Origin: Maniola hyperantus
Taxonomy: Eukaryota > Arthropoda > Insecta > Lepidoptera > Nymphalidae
Direction of reading: 5' to 3'
NCBI RefSeq assembly: GCF_902806685.2
Contig: NC_048552.1
Span: 12,489,662 to 12,553,661, forward strand
Length of the DNA: 64,000 bases
Made by a program: the position numbers and the translations under genes. Of the stretch, positions 22,201-32,413 are shown in pieces; position 1 is the first letter of the stretch, and each line of letters opens with the position of its first letter. The notes below the pieces were generated by a model. The model was not told where the DNA came from, ran no database searches, and saw only the letters and a program-made list of their open reading frames with translations.

Positions 22201-23262
22201 CCTCACGATGTTTTCCGTTAAAGCAAGTGGTATTTAGTTAATTAAAAGCGCACCTAACTCTGAAAAGTTAGAGGTGCGTGCCCGGGATCGAAGTTCGAAC
22301 CAACCTCTGATTAGAAGGCGGACGTCCTAACCACTAGGCTATCACAGCTTATTCAATACAATACAATACAATACAATTCTTTAAGTACATAAGGTTTCAA
22401 TTGGAATCCGGTATTTGACAACTAGTCAAATCAGTAACTTTTTATCAAACGTCAAAACGCGCATTAGTATGTGAGATTCTATGAAATACCAGTATATGAC
22501 GTCACGAACATTTGACGTACCAACTAGCGGCTCTGGAATCTGTTTACTGGCGAAACTACAAAGTCTCGATCACCGCCGCAAGGTCGCCGGCTTATCAGTG
22601 TTTTATAGGATATATTTCGGAGAGTGTGCTCAGGAACTTTTCGATCTTGTCCCCCCTTCACCATTTTACCACCGAACCGCAAGACGTCGGGCGAGTTTCC
22701 ATCCTTATGTCGTCGACATCCCATCTACACGCACGAAACGTATTGCGTCATCATTCCTCATACGCATGGCTAAGGTTTGGAATACTCTTCCGCGATATGT
22801 GTTTCCTACCAATTACAACCCGGGTATCTTTAAAACAAGAGTGAATAGGCATCTTCTAGGTAAACGCGTCCCATCTTAGGCCACATCATCACTTCCCATC
22901 GTCCCCAAAAAAAAAACGTCCTTTTTTTACTTTAATCGATAATTTAAAATGGTTATCACACACAAAACTTATAAAGGACGTGGATCTTACGTCTTTTGGA
23001 AGACCCTCTATTTAATAATACTTTTGATACAGTAAAATACCGTATTAACTTGGTCAACTTTTTCCCATCAGGTCTCCTCTTTGACGTAACCCAAAATTGG
23101 GATCTCACCTTCTACGTGGGTGGTTTATGGGTGATACTTGCGGGTGTGTGCGTGGGCATCATCCCCTACACGAACAATGTGCGCATGTGTGGGTCGGCTC
23201 CGTTGCTGAAGGACTTGGAAGACGGAACCAGCACTAAGAACTCCGTGCATATGCACGTGTGA
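15203..23262 (+). CDS. Monocarboxylate transporter-like protein (SLC16/MFS), complete
   Basis: Five exons (15203-16291, 16734-17294, 19195-19410, 20744-21029, 23072-23262) join with GT-AG introns and matching phases (0, 0, 0, 1) into about 780 aa. After a cytosolic head of about 78 residues comes PPIPDGGWGWVVVFAAF, the [D/E]G[G/S]WGW signature that opens helix 1 of the MCT family. FDKRRTLAVSIAHTG matches the conserved loop before helix 5. Exons 1-2 encode helices 1-6 and a long, charged intracellular loop of about 290 residues. Exons 3-5 encode helices 7-12 and a short tail. Vertebrate MCTs are near 500 aa, so the loop explains the extra length. The expected role is proton-coupled or facilitated transport of monocarboxylates or related small molecules at the plasma membrane. 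Substrate cannot be read from sequence. The ATG sits in ACAACAATGG. An AG at about 15161 may end a 5' UTR intron. Confidence 0.93.
16351..16392. repeat. Perfect 16-bp hairpin near a 5' splice site
   Basis: TTAAAACGACTTAGTA at 16351-16366 pairs exactly with 16377-16392 across a 10-nt loop. It lies 59 nt downstream of the exon 1 donor. Confidence 0.75.
16495..16681. mobile_element. MITE-B copy
   Basis: Ends ACAGTACGCAGCCAAAAGTA / TACTTTCGGCCGTGTAATGTA. The inner inverted blocks are GCGTTGTCTCTGTCACTC and GACAGAGGCAGTGCTCTACA. It lies in MCT intron 1. Other copies are at 18225-18398, 24391-24578, 47341-47519 and a half copy at 25878-25965. Confidence 0.75.
16734..17294 (+). CDS. MCT exon 2 (central loop)
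   Basis: 187 codons between TTTTGTTTTAG and GAAAAG/GTAAGT, phase 0 at both ends. It is lysine- and asparagine-rich with no membrane segment. It would be the intracellular loop between helices 6 and 7. The ATG codons inside are not starts. Confidence 0.88.
17446..17885 (-). repeat. Family G element
   Basis: Reverse copy in MCT intron 2, from AACCAGTCAAGTGCGACTCA to TTTTGAGGTACGGAACCCTA. Confidence 0.75.
18225..18398. mobile_element. MITE-B, diverged copy
   Basis: Ends GTGGCCGGCAGAAAATTTTC / AATATTTTCTGCCGGCTACT. It shares the GACAGAGACAACGC core with the other MITE-B copies. A CAATAAAGTATT tail with (TATC)n at about 18436-18468 follows. Confidence 0.7.
18712..18870 (+). pseudogene. RTE-type LINE 3' fragment
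   Basis: AACCGATAGACGTAGGAATG through GACGTCTATCGGTTAATGAT, with a C15 run at 18778-18792 inside. It has the same 3' end as the fragments at 41645-41962 and 56688-56968. Confidence 0.6.
18880..19125 (+). repeat. SINE-E copy
   Basis: A T-rich run, then CAGATACAAGTTAGCCCTTG, CAGTCTAAGATGATAGCGGG, and CTAGCCACGGCCGAAGCCTC. It ends 70 bp before MCT exon 3, beside a duplicated TTATAAATGATGATC (19140-19170) close to the acceptor. Confidence 0.65.
19195..19410 (+). CDS. MCT exon 3
   Basis: 72 codons, TTTTTTCTAG before AAATGGTACCACC and donor GTAAGT. Encodes KWYHRLFEGLKSTFDFRMF followed by helix 7 and the start of helix 8. It is GC-rich at third positions, unlike exons 1-2. Confidence 0.9.
19517..19703 (-). 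repeat. Family P element
   Basis: Reverse copy in intron 3. A partial forward copy follows at 19744-19925. Confidence 0.7.
19744..19925 (+). repeat. Family P, partial
   Basis: ACTAGATGATACCCGCGACA through GGGCTTTTAAGAATCCCG. The tail is lost. Confidence 0.65.
20402..20702 (+). mobile_element. MITE-A copy
   Basis: CTAAACTAAATTTAGAGTAT through TAGGTTGTGCTTAGAATCGG. It lies 40 bp upstream of MCT exon 4. Confidence 0.7.
20744..21029 (+). CDS. MCT exon 4
   Basis: TTATTTGCAG before GTGGTGTTG, and donor GTGAGT after CTTGGGG (phase 1). Encodes helices 8-11, with VVLGWAGDQPW at the start and GIGHLCGPPLGG at the end. GPPLGG is a common MCT motif before helix 12. Confidence 0.9.
21070..21500. repeat. 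Nested repeats: family G broken by SINE-D and another element
   Basis: Family-G pieces at 21070-21103, 21215-21275 and 21470-21500 are separated by a SINE-D end (21104-21214) and by a block (GGCGCACGCTTGACCACGAT ... GATGGGACGCGTTTGCC) whose last part resembles the LINE tail at 22840-22900. Confidence 0.55.
21665..21908 (+). mobile_element. Lep1/Helitron-like element (family L)
   Basis: AACTAGCTTATGCTCGCGAC through ten GTCA units (about 21848-21885) to TATATATTTAGAT. It is directly followed by a SINE-F. Confidence 0.75.
21909..22031 (-). repeat. SINE-F, partial
   Basis: Reverse orientation, with the tRNA-like head at 21955-22031 (box GATTCAAACCCCG in reverse). The tail is cut where it abuts the family-L element. 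Confidence 0.6.
22040..22350 (-). repeat. Family T SINE, full length
   Basis: Tail ATCATCATGATCAACCCATC at the left, tRNA-like head (GGTTAGGACGTCCGCCTTCT in reverse) at the right, then an (ATACA)n stretch. Confidence 0.75.
22481..22879 (+). pseudogene. Jockey/CR1-type LINE, ORF2 C-terminus
   Basis: The frame reads SLDHRRKVAGLSVFYRIYFG, then KVWNTLPRYVFPTNYNPGIF, and ends ...LLGKRVPS before a stop. This is the C-terminal end of a non-LTR polyprotein, 5'-truncated. It is followed by a 3' tail to about 22915. It lies in MCT intron 4. Confidence 0.7.
23072..23262 (+). CDS. MCT exon 5 (terminal)
   Basis: TTTTTCCCATCAG before GTCTCCTC (phase 1 in), TGA at 23260-23262. Encodes helix 12 (LWVILAGVCVGIIPYT) and a 29-aa tail. 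Confidence 0.9.
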
Positions 23263-23289
23263 ATGCCAAAGTTTAGGATTTAAGGATTG

Positions 23290-23424
23290 ACTGCCGTACT
23301 CAGAGTCGCTAATCGTTACTTAAGATTAAACTTAAACGAGACAGATTTATGTGAGAGCTATAGCAGCTCTGTCTCGTTTTAACTAAACTTAAAGTAACGA
23401 TTAAGCTACTCTGAGTACGGCAGT
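23290..23424. repeat. Foldback in the MCT 3' UTR
   Basis: Near-perfect arms of about 55 nt begin ACTGCCGTACTCAGAGTCGC and end GAGTACGGCAGT. The element starts 28 nt after the stop codon and lies before the AATAAA, so it should be transcribed. Confidence 0.75.
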
Positions 23425-23457
23425 TAGATTAAGGATTAGGATTAAGGTTGTATTAAA

Positions 23458-23463
23458 TAAATG
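23458..23463 (+). terminator. Candidate poly(A) signal of the MCT gene
   Basis: AATAAA 196 nt after the stop, followed by a GT-rich TTTTGTCTGTAG about 15 nt on. Confidence 0.6.
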
Positions 23464-23638
23464 CTACAATTACGTTTTGTCTGTAGTTTAATTTATTGAA
23501 GTGAAATTTCTTTTCGCGCGTAACGCGTTGTGTGATTTCGGGATTTGGGTAAAAGTTTATTTTTTAAAACATTGGTTAGGTACACAGACATTCACTCCTC
23601 GGTGGTTAGGTAGGTATTCCAAAATATTTAAGTAAGTA

Positions 23639-23786
23639 TAACTCGTCGGAAATATCTGAGCACCACGCTGGAATGCGTTTCCCCTCGCGCTTCTCCGCAG
23701 CTCGCCCGTTTTTGCCTACCGGTGCCAACGCAAGCGCGTTGCATGACCGTCACTGAAGCCAGGTTCCAGATATTTCCGACGGGTTA
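23639..23786. mobile_element. 148-bp MITE, TA target duplication
   Basis: TAACTCGTCGGAAATATCTG at the left and AGATATTTCCGACGGGTTA at the right, flanked by TA. The inside is unusually GC-rich (TTTCCCCTCGCGCTTCTCCG). Confidence 0.7.
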
Positions 23787-24099
23787 TAGAACCATTTACG
23801 AAAATGCAGAACTAGTTTTGAAAGTTGCGTACCAGAACCCTAGAATACAGTAGGAAGGTAGGTAAACAATTACTAAGTTAATAGGTAAAAGTGCGAAAGT
23901 GTGTCTGTCTGTCTCACAGATAGGTAAGGGGCTGTCTACTAGCTCCTCACCAGCGGCGTGCAGGTCATAGAGGCATAAATGCACTGCTTACCCCAGTTGT
24001 AATGGCTCAATGCATATTTTTCATTATGACCTGCCAGTAAATAGGTTCCTACCTAACTAATGCTTACCCTGGCTTCAAACACTGTGCACGCCACTGCTC

Positions 24100-24262
24100 C
24101 TCACGACCCATCAGTTTAACCAATTTGGTAGGTACAGACTACAGAGATAGCTTGCATCCCGGGGATGGACATAGGCTACTTTTTGTTCCAGAAAACCACG
24201 AGTTCCGACGGGATTTTTAAAATTTAAATCCACGTGGACGAAGTCGCGGGCGTCATCTATTT
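24100..24262 (-). repeat. Family P element
   Basis: Reverse copy from CACGACCCATCAGTTTAACC to GAAGTCGCGGGCGTCATCTA. Confidence 0.65.
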
Positions 24263-24390
24263 GGGACAGAAATTGGGCTTCCCGTAAACGAATAGGTATA
24301 GAATTTTTATCCCGGAAAATTGAACTTGGAATTTGGGGAAAACCTAAGTTCCACACGAACGACGCGACGTCGCAGACATCATGACGTAGA

Positions 24391-24578
24391 AAATTATGTA
24401 CATCGACTTTTAGAAGGAGATAGTGGATTTGTAGAGCATTGTCTCTCTCGTTGAGACTGACAAAACGTATATAGGTATGAGTGACAGAGACAACGCTCTA
24501 AAAAGTCGAAATGTCATTGTATGAAAGGCCGATGTATAGTAGCTGGTACCTATTATTTTCTGCCGCGTACTGTAGTAG
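24391..24578. mobile_element. MITE-B copy
   Basis: AAAATTATGTACATCGACTT through TTTTCTGCCGCGTACTGTAG. Confidence 0.7.
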
Positions 24579-24592
24579 GTAAAAAAAGGTAA

Positions 24593-24908
24593 AGCTGTGA
24601 TAGCCTAGTGGTTAGGACGTCCGCCTTCTAATCGGAGGTCGGGGGTTCGATCCCGGGCACGCAACTCTAACTTTTCGGAGTTATGTGCGTTTTAATTAAT
24701 TAAATATCACTTGCTTTAACTGTGAAGGAAAACATCGTGAGGAAACCTGTATGCCTGACAGTTCTCCATAATGTTCTCAAAGGTGTGTGAAGTCTACCAA
24801 TCCGCACATGGCCAGCGTGGTAGACTAAGGCCAAAAACCCTTCCCACTCTGAGAGGAGACCCGCGCTCTGTAGTGAGCCGGTGATGGGTTGATCATGATG
24901 ATGCATGA
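24593..24908 (+). repeat. Family T SINE, full length (reference copy)
   Basis: Head AGCTGTGATAGCCTAGTGGT (A box), box GGGTTCGATCCCGG (B box), body with ACATCGTGAGGAAACCTGTA, tail GATGGGTTGATCATGATGAT. The boxes fit RNA polymerase III transcription from a tRNA-like promoter. Confidence 0.8.
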
Positions 24909-25254
24909 TGGCTGTAGTAGGTTTAGGTTCCCAACGCCATTTAGGTTCCCCGACCTCACTCCAAAAAGCCCTCGGCAACCTGGGCGGTCTACTCGGCTTC
25001 TGGAGCGAGCTTGGATGGCTGCAGTGAAGACTTCGGCGGGAGGGGCGATGCACGCACAACAGACGGAAACGTTTAAGTGCGGAAACAAGCCCAGAATGAA
25101 GAAGAAGAAGAAGAAGAAGGCTGTAGTAGGTATAATATTACAGTTAGTCGGTATATGCATCATAATAAGTATTACCCGTGCGCGATAAGTTGAGACTCGC
25201 CTGGAATGCAACCCTCCGCCAGCTTCCCCTGTAACTTCCCCTCAAGCTCCCGTG

Positions 25255-25350
25255 TTGTACTGTAGACAACGCCATTTTTTTAACATCTTAGTCTCGTACT
25301 TGCTTACGTCACGCAACGACGACGCGCTCCGATTTTTGTCTACAGTACAA
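25255..25350. repeat. Short inverted-repeat element
   Basis: TTGTACTGTAGACAA at 25255-25269 is exactly inverted at 25336-25350. No ORF is credible. Confidence 0.5.
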
Positions 25351-25589
25351 CCACGCGTCTGTTGCGTCACCGCCCCCCAGGTCTCCCCAGTTACAGTCTC
25401 AGAATACAAGAAGATAATTATTACATCAAAATAAACACAGGGTATACGTCACCCGCCGGCGCCGGCGACACAGTGCTAATATCAATAGGCTTTGTTGTTT
25501 GACCTAGATTCAGTTAGCTCTTATCATTACGATATTGATTCAGATCTATTAAAGGTATACCTACCTACTTAGGTACTTACTTTAGTAGG

Positions 25590-25725
25590 GTTATTCCCGT
25601 TGAGTCACACCCCCGTGTGTAACACTGTGACACAAAAAACAAGTTCAAAAAATTCCCGTTGTGTAACAGTGTTACTCAACGGGAATGTTTTGAAATTTTT
25701 GGCACCTTGTGTCACACCTACATAA
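25590..25725. repeat. Palindromic stretch
   Basis: ATTCCCGTTG is repeated directly at about 25592 and 25648. The second copy pairs with CAACGGGAAT at 25677-25686 through GTAACA/TGTTAC. Probably a decayed foldback. Confidence 0.45.
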
Positions 25726-25877
25726 ATACATATTATTGCGCGTGTATCAAGTATTAACTGATTCTGCACTTTTCCGGGATGTTATTTAAGATAAACAAAT
25801 CGCACAAATTATGGCCTGGGCGCGTTTGGAACCCTCGTAGATTTAGTTTTAAGTACGTATTAATTAGCACCACTACA

Positions 25878-25965
25878 TCTGTGACATTTATGTCGGTCTC
25901 AACGACAGAGACAATACTCTACAAAACCGCTATCTCTTTCTAAAGGCGAAAATAAAGTTACTTCA
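25878..25965. repeat. MITE-B half copy
   Basis: Only the GACATTTATGTCGGTCTCAA to TCTTTCTAAAGG half is present. Confidence 0.55.
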
Positions 25966-26054
25966 AAAATTGGTCTTCAATCGCAGGTCCAGCGTATCTA
26001 CGTGTAAAGGTCAGTGACTAGTACCTATTTGGCGACATGTCATTTAAAATTTAA

Positions 26055-26346
26055 ATAGACGCAACGCACACTGGCAGAACCATTAGAAGAGTGTAGAGCC
26101 GCGGCATTTCTTGATAACGCAAACCTTTTAACTAATATTATTTTATTCTATGCCAACCCTGGTAATGGCCCGCAATTTTTTGATGAAGCATGCTCGCAGT
26201 TGTTAAAAGTATATCCCGTGTCAATAACTATATTACAGTCTGCAGCCACAGTCCACACCCATACCTACTCCGTTAGTTTGGATTTGCCCTTAGCACAGAG
26301 TACATTGAATGCCCTTAGTCGTCAATGCAGGGAGAAAACTACATAA
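26055..26346 (+). pseudogene. Unidentified coding-like fragment
   Basis: An open stretch of about 96 codons without an ATG, from TAG to TAA, reads ECRAAAFLDNANLLTNIILF then FYANPGNGPQFFDEACSQLL. The composition is protein-like and unlike the surrounding AT-rich DNA. I do not recognise the family. It could be an exon remnant, part of a processed pseudogene, or the end of an unseen gene. An AG at about 26067 could be an acceptor. No matching donor was found. Confidence 0.3.
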
Positions 26347-27335
26347 GTGACATTTTTGCGAATGAATGAATGAATGGTACGAGGCACGAGCGTTTTTCAA
26401 TGATCGCACACCGTCAACTATGTTTGGTGGTCTGCAATGTAGCACGCTAGGTACTATTGTAGGTACATATTTTAGTTAACGTTAACTTTGCGTAAACTTG
26501 CATTTAATGTGGACTGGAAAGGGAACGGAAAAATGTCAACAACTTCGTAGTTTCACTTTTCGTAGCAGGGACCTACTTTAGATACCTAGTAATTAACGTA
26601 AGGGTTTAAAAAACACTCAGAAACTTTACACATTGACAACTTTAATAAGATTTTTTGAAACATAACAATTTTGGGACACATAGTTACTTAGTATATAATA
26701 ACAGTGGCATGCCGTATCACACTTAGCTACCCGGTACATATTATAAGTTGGTCCTTGTATAGTTACCACATAGCTTGTACAGTTCTTGCAAGTTGCAATT
26801 CACGAAGACGAGTGAACTTTACTTGTGGTTACGTGATTTACATGGGCATTGCGTAAGTGTGCGTGCATGTTGGACCAAGCAATCGCTCGCAAACGCACAA
26901 ATTTAGTGTACCTTATTATACCGATACGCCTTAAACACGAGTATGAGCCACTCATCTTCGTGAAATGCAAAAACTATAACACAATTACAGCCCCACTGTC
27001 CACACATCATCAATAAGATGTTTAGTACAATTGATCGGCTTGAGGCTTCATCCAATCGGCAGTATAAAAAACATCTTCACAGGATCAAGTTTGAATGACA
27101 AAGACTTCAAGTCTCTTGCAAAATAGATAGTATGGTTGGTATGCATGAAGCTTTAAAAAAAGCATATTGCACTAGTAATGGAAATTGGTTGATTAGAACT
27201 CCTGACTCGAGTTTTTTTTGTGAACGAAATCTTTTTGTGCTCAATTATTGTTACCAAAAAATGTGAAAACATGAAAGCTATCGCCAGCTTAAATAATAAC
27301 AAGAAAAGTGGCAAAATATAAAAATATTTGCTTTA
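26347..27335. other. Intergenic, no gene seen
   Basis: No coding frame of note and no recognised repeat. Confidence 0.5.
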
Positions 27336-27552
27336 TAAAGCCCCCGCCACTTCGTCCACGTAGACTATACAAATTTCAAATCCCTACTTTACCCCCTTAG
27401 GGGTTGAATTTTCAAAAATCCTTTATTAGCGGATATCTACGTTGTAATAGCTATCTGCATGCAAAATTCTAGCTCAATCCGTTCAGTTGTTTGAGCTGTG
27501 CGTTGATAGATCAGTCTGTCAGTCAGTCAGCTTTTCCTTTCATATATTTAGA
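27336..27552 (+). mobile_element. Lep1/Helitron-like element (family L)
   Basis: AAGCCCCCGCCACTTCGTCC through GTCAGTCAGTCAGC to CATATATTTAGAAG. The first bases have diverged. Confidence 0.7.
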
Positions 27553-27989
27553 AGAATCATAGTGGAAATGTATTATTTCCAAGACTTGCCTACTCCATTT
27601 TCGCTAATGGGTGCCAAGTGTGATACGGACAATTCAACATAATAAAGGAAATATAATGACAATATAGGTAACAGATTTTCCGAGGTAATAAAATATTGTT
27701 TTATACACGAAATTCAATGGGAAATAATATGTAATATACCGTATATATGTAATGTATTGGTTAATATACTATGTACTCAAAATTGAAGAATGTAATCATA
27801 TGGATGAATTAAATTTAATAAAATGAAGACACTTATTTTTTAATTTAATTAACACGAAACGATATGTAAGTTATTTAACTTTATAAATTAATTAACATGA
27901 ATATTAAATTATATTACTTAATTAAGAAAAATACATACAATTTTATATAATATACAACATTAATTATTTGCTTACATTTATTTTCATAC

Positions 27990-28230
27990 CAGCTGATGCC
28001 CACGACTTCGTCCGCGTGGAATTAGGTTTTCAAAAATCCCCTGGGAACTCTTTGATTTTCCGGGACAAAAAGTAGCCTATGTCACTCTCCAGGGTATAAA
28101 CTATCTCCATTCCAAATTTCATCCAAATCCGTTCAGCCGTTTTTGCGTAATTGAGTAACAAACATCCAAACATCTATACATCCAAACATCCAAACATCCA
28201 CACTTTCACATTTATAATATTAGTAGGATT
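27990..28230 (+). repeat. Family P element with extended tail repeat
   Basis: CCAGCTGATGCCCACGACTT to TTTATAATATTAGTAGGATT. Before the end it has about five ATCCAAAC units. Confidence 0.75.
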
Positions 28231-28234
28231 TACT

Positions 28235-31200
28235 ATTTAAAAATATAAGGTAATGATTTATAAATTTATTCCTCTGAGGTTTTTATATTATTAAAATCAA
28301 TGTTTTTATTTACGAATAAGCAAAAAGCAACAGGATTTTTATAATCCAACTGCAATCCAAGTATTAGTAGGGCATCAATTTAAACTAACTAAACTTAAAA
28401 TAACTAAAACCAAGACAATTTAAATGTATAAATCTCTGTTTTTTACGGCTATTAACATGCATTTATGTTTTATGTCTAGTTTCAAAACTGAACTTGACCC
28501 TATCACACGAAAACTAAGGCCAATTATTAAAACGCATTTTCGTAATGAGGGTGGGTAGTCAAAACACGAGTAACTACCAGAGTGCGTGTGGCAAGACCAC
28601 TATTGGTCAGTGTTACAGATCATCAATCAAATTTAAAAAAATATTATTTAAATATTAATCATATCATTTTAAAAATATTAGTTTTATTATTCACCACAAA
28701 TATTAATACATAACACAAAATAAAAATCGTATACTAATTAATAAGAAATAAAAACGCTAAAGACATAAATAGGTATTACACAATTTATTATTAAAATTTA
28801 AATACTTATCGCTCTATTATATTTAATGTAACATTTAACCTAATACTGATCCTTTAAATAACCTAGTACACAAATATAGACGTGTAATAATTATCTTTTA
28901 CAATAATTATTCAATAGCCACGAATATGAAGTTCAGTGATCGAAAAAATATATTATAATATTTCTTTAGTGATTAAAAAACTCGGTTTAGAATTTCAGCG
29001 AAGAGGTAGATGTTATCATAGATTACTTTACTTACGTATTAGATTAATGCGTCTCATAAGAATAGTTCGTACTTGTTATCAAATTCAAAAGGTTTTTAAT
29101 ATTTTATTAGTGACTGTACAGTAGATTCAGTAGATTCTTAAATCAGGTGCAAAATCATTGATAGTGGAGAATATATTATAATTATTCACTTGAGAAATTT
29201 CGTAATTTAAAAAGAGAACGTAAAAGGGAAGACGATTTTTAACGAATAAGTACATGAAATTCTTATTGCATAATATAGTATAATTATATTTACAATAAGT
29301 AAAAATAGTAATAGAGTCATCATATTATATAAACACTTAAGGCAGCCTTTTAACGTGACCAAATACTTTTAAAATTGTGCAGGTATAAGGGGATTTTTTT
29401 TTTAATTTTCCATTATTACAAATATTAAACAACCACTTTATATTATGACCTACAACAGTTAATCTACAGTATTTAATCAACATGTTAATACGCATAAGAT
29501 CGTTTTAATATTAATTTTAAAAGCGTAAGACACAACCAGACAGGTTAGGGGTACAACGAAGAATATATTTATGAGCCTGTAATATCATGAGCATATATTA
29601 CTTTCATCCTTTGACCATAAATAAAATTATACCCTATCTGATAGAGAAGTATTTTAAAGTATTATATACTTAGGTATATAAAACTTGATATTCTCACATC
29701 ATACTTACTATGACTGCAGTTTAGTTACGAGTAAATATATTAATTCGAATTGCACAATTGAATAGACATTGATGTAACTTATCCCATAAGAGTCTACATA
29801 TTCAGTAAATTGTATCTAAGTTTTAATACGATGTTAACATTTTTATAAATTTGATAATATGTTTGCCTAATTTGATAATATAATTTATATTATATTATGT
29901 AAGTTAATCAGTTTGAATGGCATACGACTCACAGCCAGGATTTAATTAATATTAGACCTTACTTTACGAGTACTACGGATTACGGTTCCAAAGATTCCAA
30001 CAATGCTACTTACTATGTATTAGAACACAAATGATGAAGTTCTTCAGTATCAAATTTCCTAAATAATTGTTGTAAAGCATATCAGAATAACCTTTTAAAT
30101 ACCTATAATATAGTGAACATAGTTTGATCAACTATCACTAAGAAGAAATTTTGTTGAACCTTAAAATATAGTTGTACTACACATTAAAATTATACAATGT
30201 ACAACTCTGATATGAAATTCAACATTTATGCCACTTTGCATATTTTGGTAAGCATATCCTATTGGGGAGTAAATTATAAACTTAAGAATTTTAGTTGTAC
30301 CTACAACTCGTTGAAAACAAAAATATATTACCCGGGTCATAAACTAAAAAAGAAAATGAAATAGATACTAACCTAATTAATATTTCAAAATACTGTACCT
30401 TACCCAATAAAGTGGCATATTTAAAATTTTAGGTAACTATTTAGTAACAATGTTCCAAACTATAAATTGATTGTGTATAGGCTCTAACAATAACACTAAC
30501 ATTAAATGACATAGAAAAGGACGTAGAAAAAGGCTTAAGACAATTCTCACTTGAAATCACTTTAGGTTAATTCAGACATTTTTAGCATTGTATCCTATGA
30601 GTAGCCTTCAATTACATAACATCTATTTAATAACAAGTTCAAGCTCTTAATAGAGAGTCTCATCTACTTGATAGTAGTTGAGTAATATAGCGTAAAGATG
30701 GCAGCACTAATCTGGATATAACTGTCATGTCATGGTGTCAAACCCATATCACTATTCGGCATCATATCATCAAAATTCAAAATACAGCCAAAATTAATAA
30801 TAACATTCTAACTAATCTGTCAATAAGTTAGTTAGCAATGTGTTTGTTCGTCAAAAAAGATCGTACAATTTTAGACAAATAAATAACGTTCTAACTAACT
30901 CATCGATTATCAATTTTGACTGTAAATTGCTTGGAGGTACGGCCTAGCCGATAGTTCTTTTGGAATGAAATTATATTCAGTCTGGCACTTCACAGCCGCC
31001 AAATAAACATTACCTTATTAGCCGACAAATAAAATTGTCATTTTTACATATTTCCAAAACAAAAACTGACAAAAGGTCTTTATTTGTCAGATAAAGTTTC
31101 TTTTCTGTGCTGTGTGCTATATTATTTTAAAAAAATCTTGGAGTATTAACAGGCCAACTTAAAACCGCGCCGAACCTTTTATTTTAGAAATGTCTAATAT

Positions 31201-31300
31201 TTATTAGTGGTTTTTCGTATTAGTATGTAGCAGTTATTTGAATGTTTATTATAATTATTGACACTACCTGCAGTCTATTTCTCCTAATATTTTCCTAATC
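28235..31300. other. AT-rich region, no gene seen
   Basis: Very AT-rich DNA with no credible ORF (the one at 28936-29124 has no family resemblance). It may include the distal 3' UTR of the RasGRF gene, whose stop is at 32414, but I cannot place a poly(A) site. Confidence 0.5.
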
Positions 31301-31304
31301 CTAA

Positions 31305-31435
31305 GGTTGCCTGGTAGAGATCGCTAATAAGCGATAAGGCTGCCTTTTGTATCCTACTTGTGTCTGTGTGTTCTGTTCTTGTATCGTTATTTTCCTTCTT
31401 GTGGTGAGACAAATAAAGTGAATAATAATAATAAA
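31305..31435 (+). repeat. LINE 3' tail
   Basis: AAGGTTGCCTGGTAGAGATC, GCTAATAAGCGATAAGGCTG, ending GACAAATAAAGTGAATAATA. The arrangement is that of a non-LTR element 3' end with its own AATAAA. Confidence 0.6.
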
Positions 31436-32413
31436 AAGTTTATTTGGCAGTTGTGAAACAGGCTCTTAAGCCTTTTAATTTTTTATAAAATAAAATGAAC
31501 AGGGTTCAAATACTTATGACATATAGTTTCATTCCAATATACGATATATATATATATAACAATCACATAATAATTATTAATGATTATTTTTTAATTATTA
31601 AACATCAAAACCATTTTTATGCTCAGTAGACCATAGACACTCAAAGAGAGACATTTATTTCACTAACATTAGATCCTAACTATATATAATACATTTTTAA
31701 TATAGGTACGTAATTGATAAAATACTGATTCTTCATTAATATTACTGAGTTTGAAAAGAGCTGTTTTTCAGCTAAGATTTAAAGACTCATAAGACATAAA
31801 TAATATCACAGCCAATAAAATAAATGTTTATTAAATAATTTATATTCTTTTAATTTAAAATTATTATTTTTCGTTATAAATTTGTATTTATTCCGAATTG
31901 ATAAAATTATTACAAATCGAATCATATAAATAATTGAATATAGGAGTTTTTATTTTATTTTGTAAAGATTCTAACATAAAATTGTCAAAATATGATTCAA
32001 AACAATTTTAAAGGCATTTTAATCTATACATACATTATACATACATATAAACAAACTTCAAGGTTTAATAATAATACTGATACCTTTATAGTATAAACAT
32101 ATTTCTCGGGATACGGCAAGGTTTTAAAATGTTTATAATAGCAAAATTGACTTAGAGCATAATTCAAAAATATTTGATAGGATGTGTAATAAAATTGAAT
32201 CGGACTAAGGGGGAAAAAGACAAATCTCTAAATTATTTTTCAATTCCACAAAGAAAAAACGATAATAGGTCTTACGTAATTCTCTTATATCACTGATATA
32301 TCTGATAGTGTGAATAAATTAATGTAAATTGATCAGTTTAACTCACTTCTGTTTTAATAACTAAAAAATTAAAACAATAATAAAAGAAAGTTGAAAATGA
32401 GGGGTTAAGGCGT
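31436..32413. other. AT-rich region downstream of the RasGRF stop
   Basis: Contains (TA)n near 31543-31556. No gene or known repeat seen. Probably includes 3' UTR of the minus-strand gene. Confidence 0.45.

Noticed and set aside
22481..22879. 132-aa ORF as an extra MCT exon
   Set aside because: LINE polyprotein end. The MCT frame joins exon 4 to exon 5 without it.
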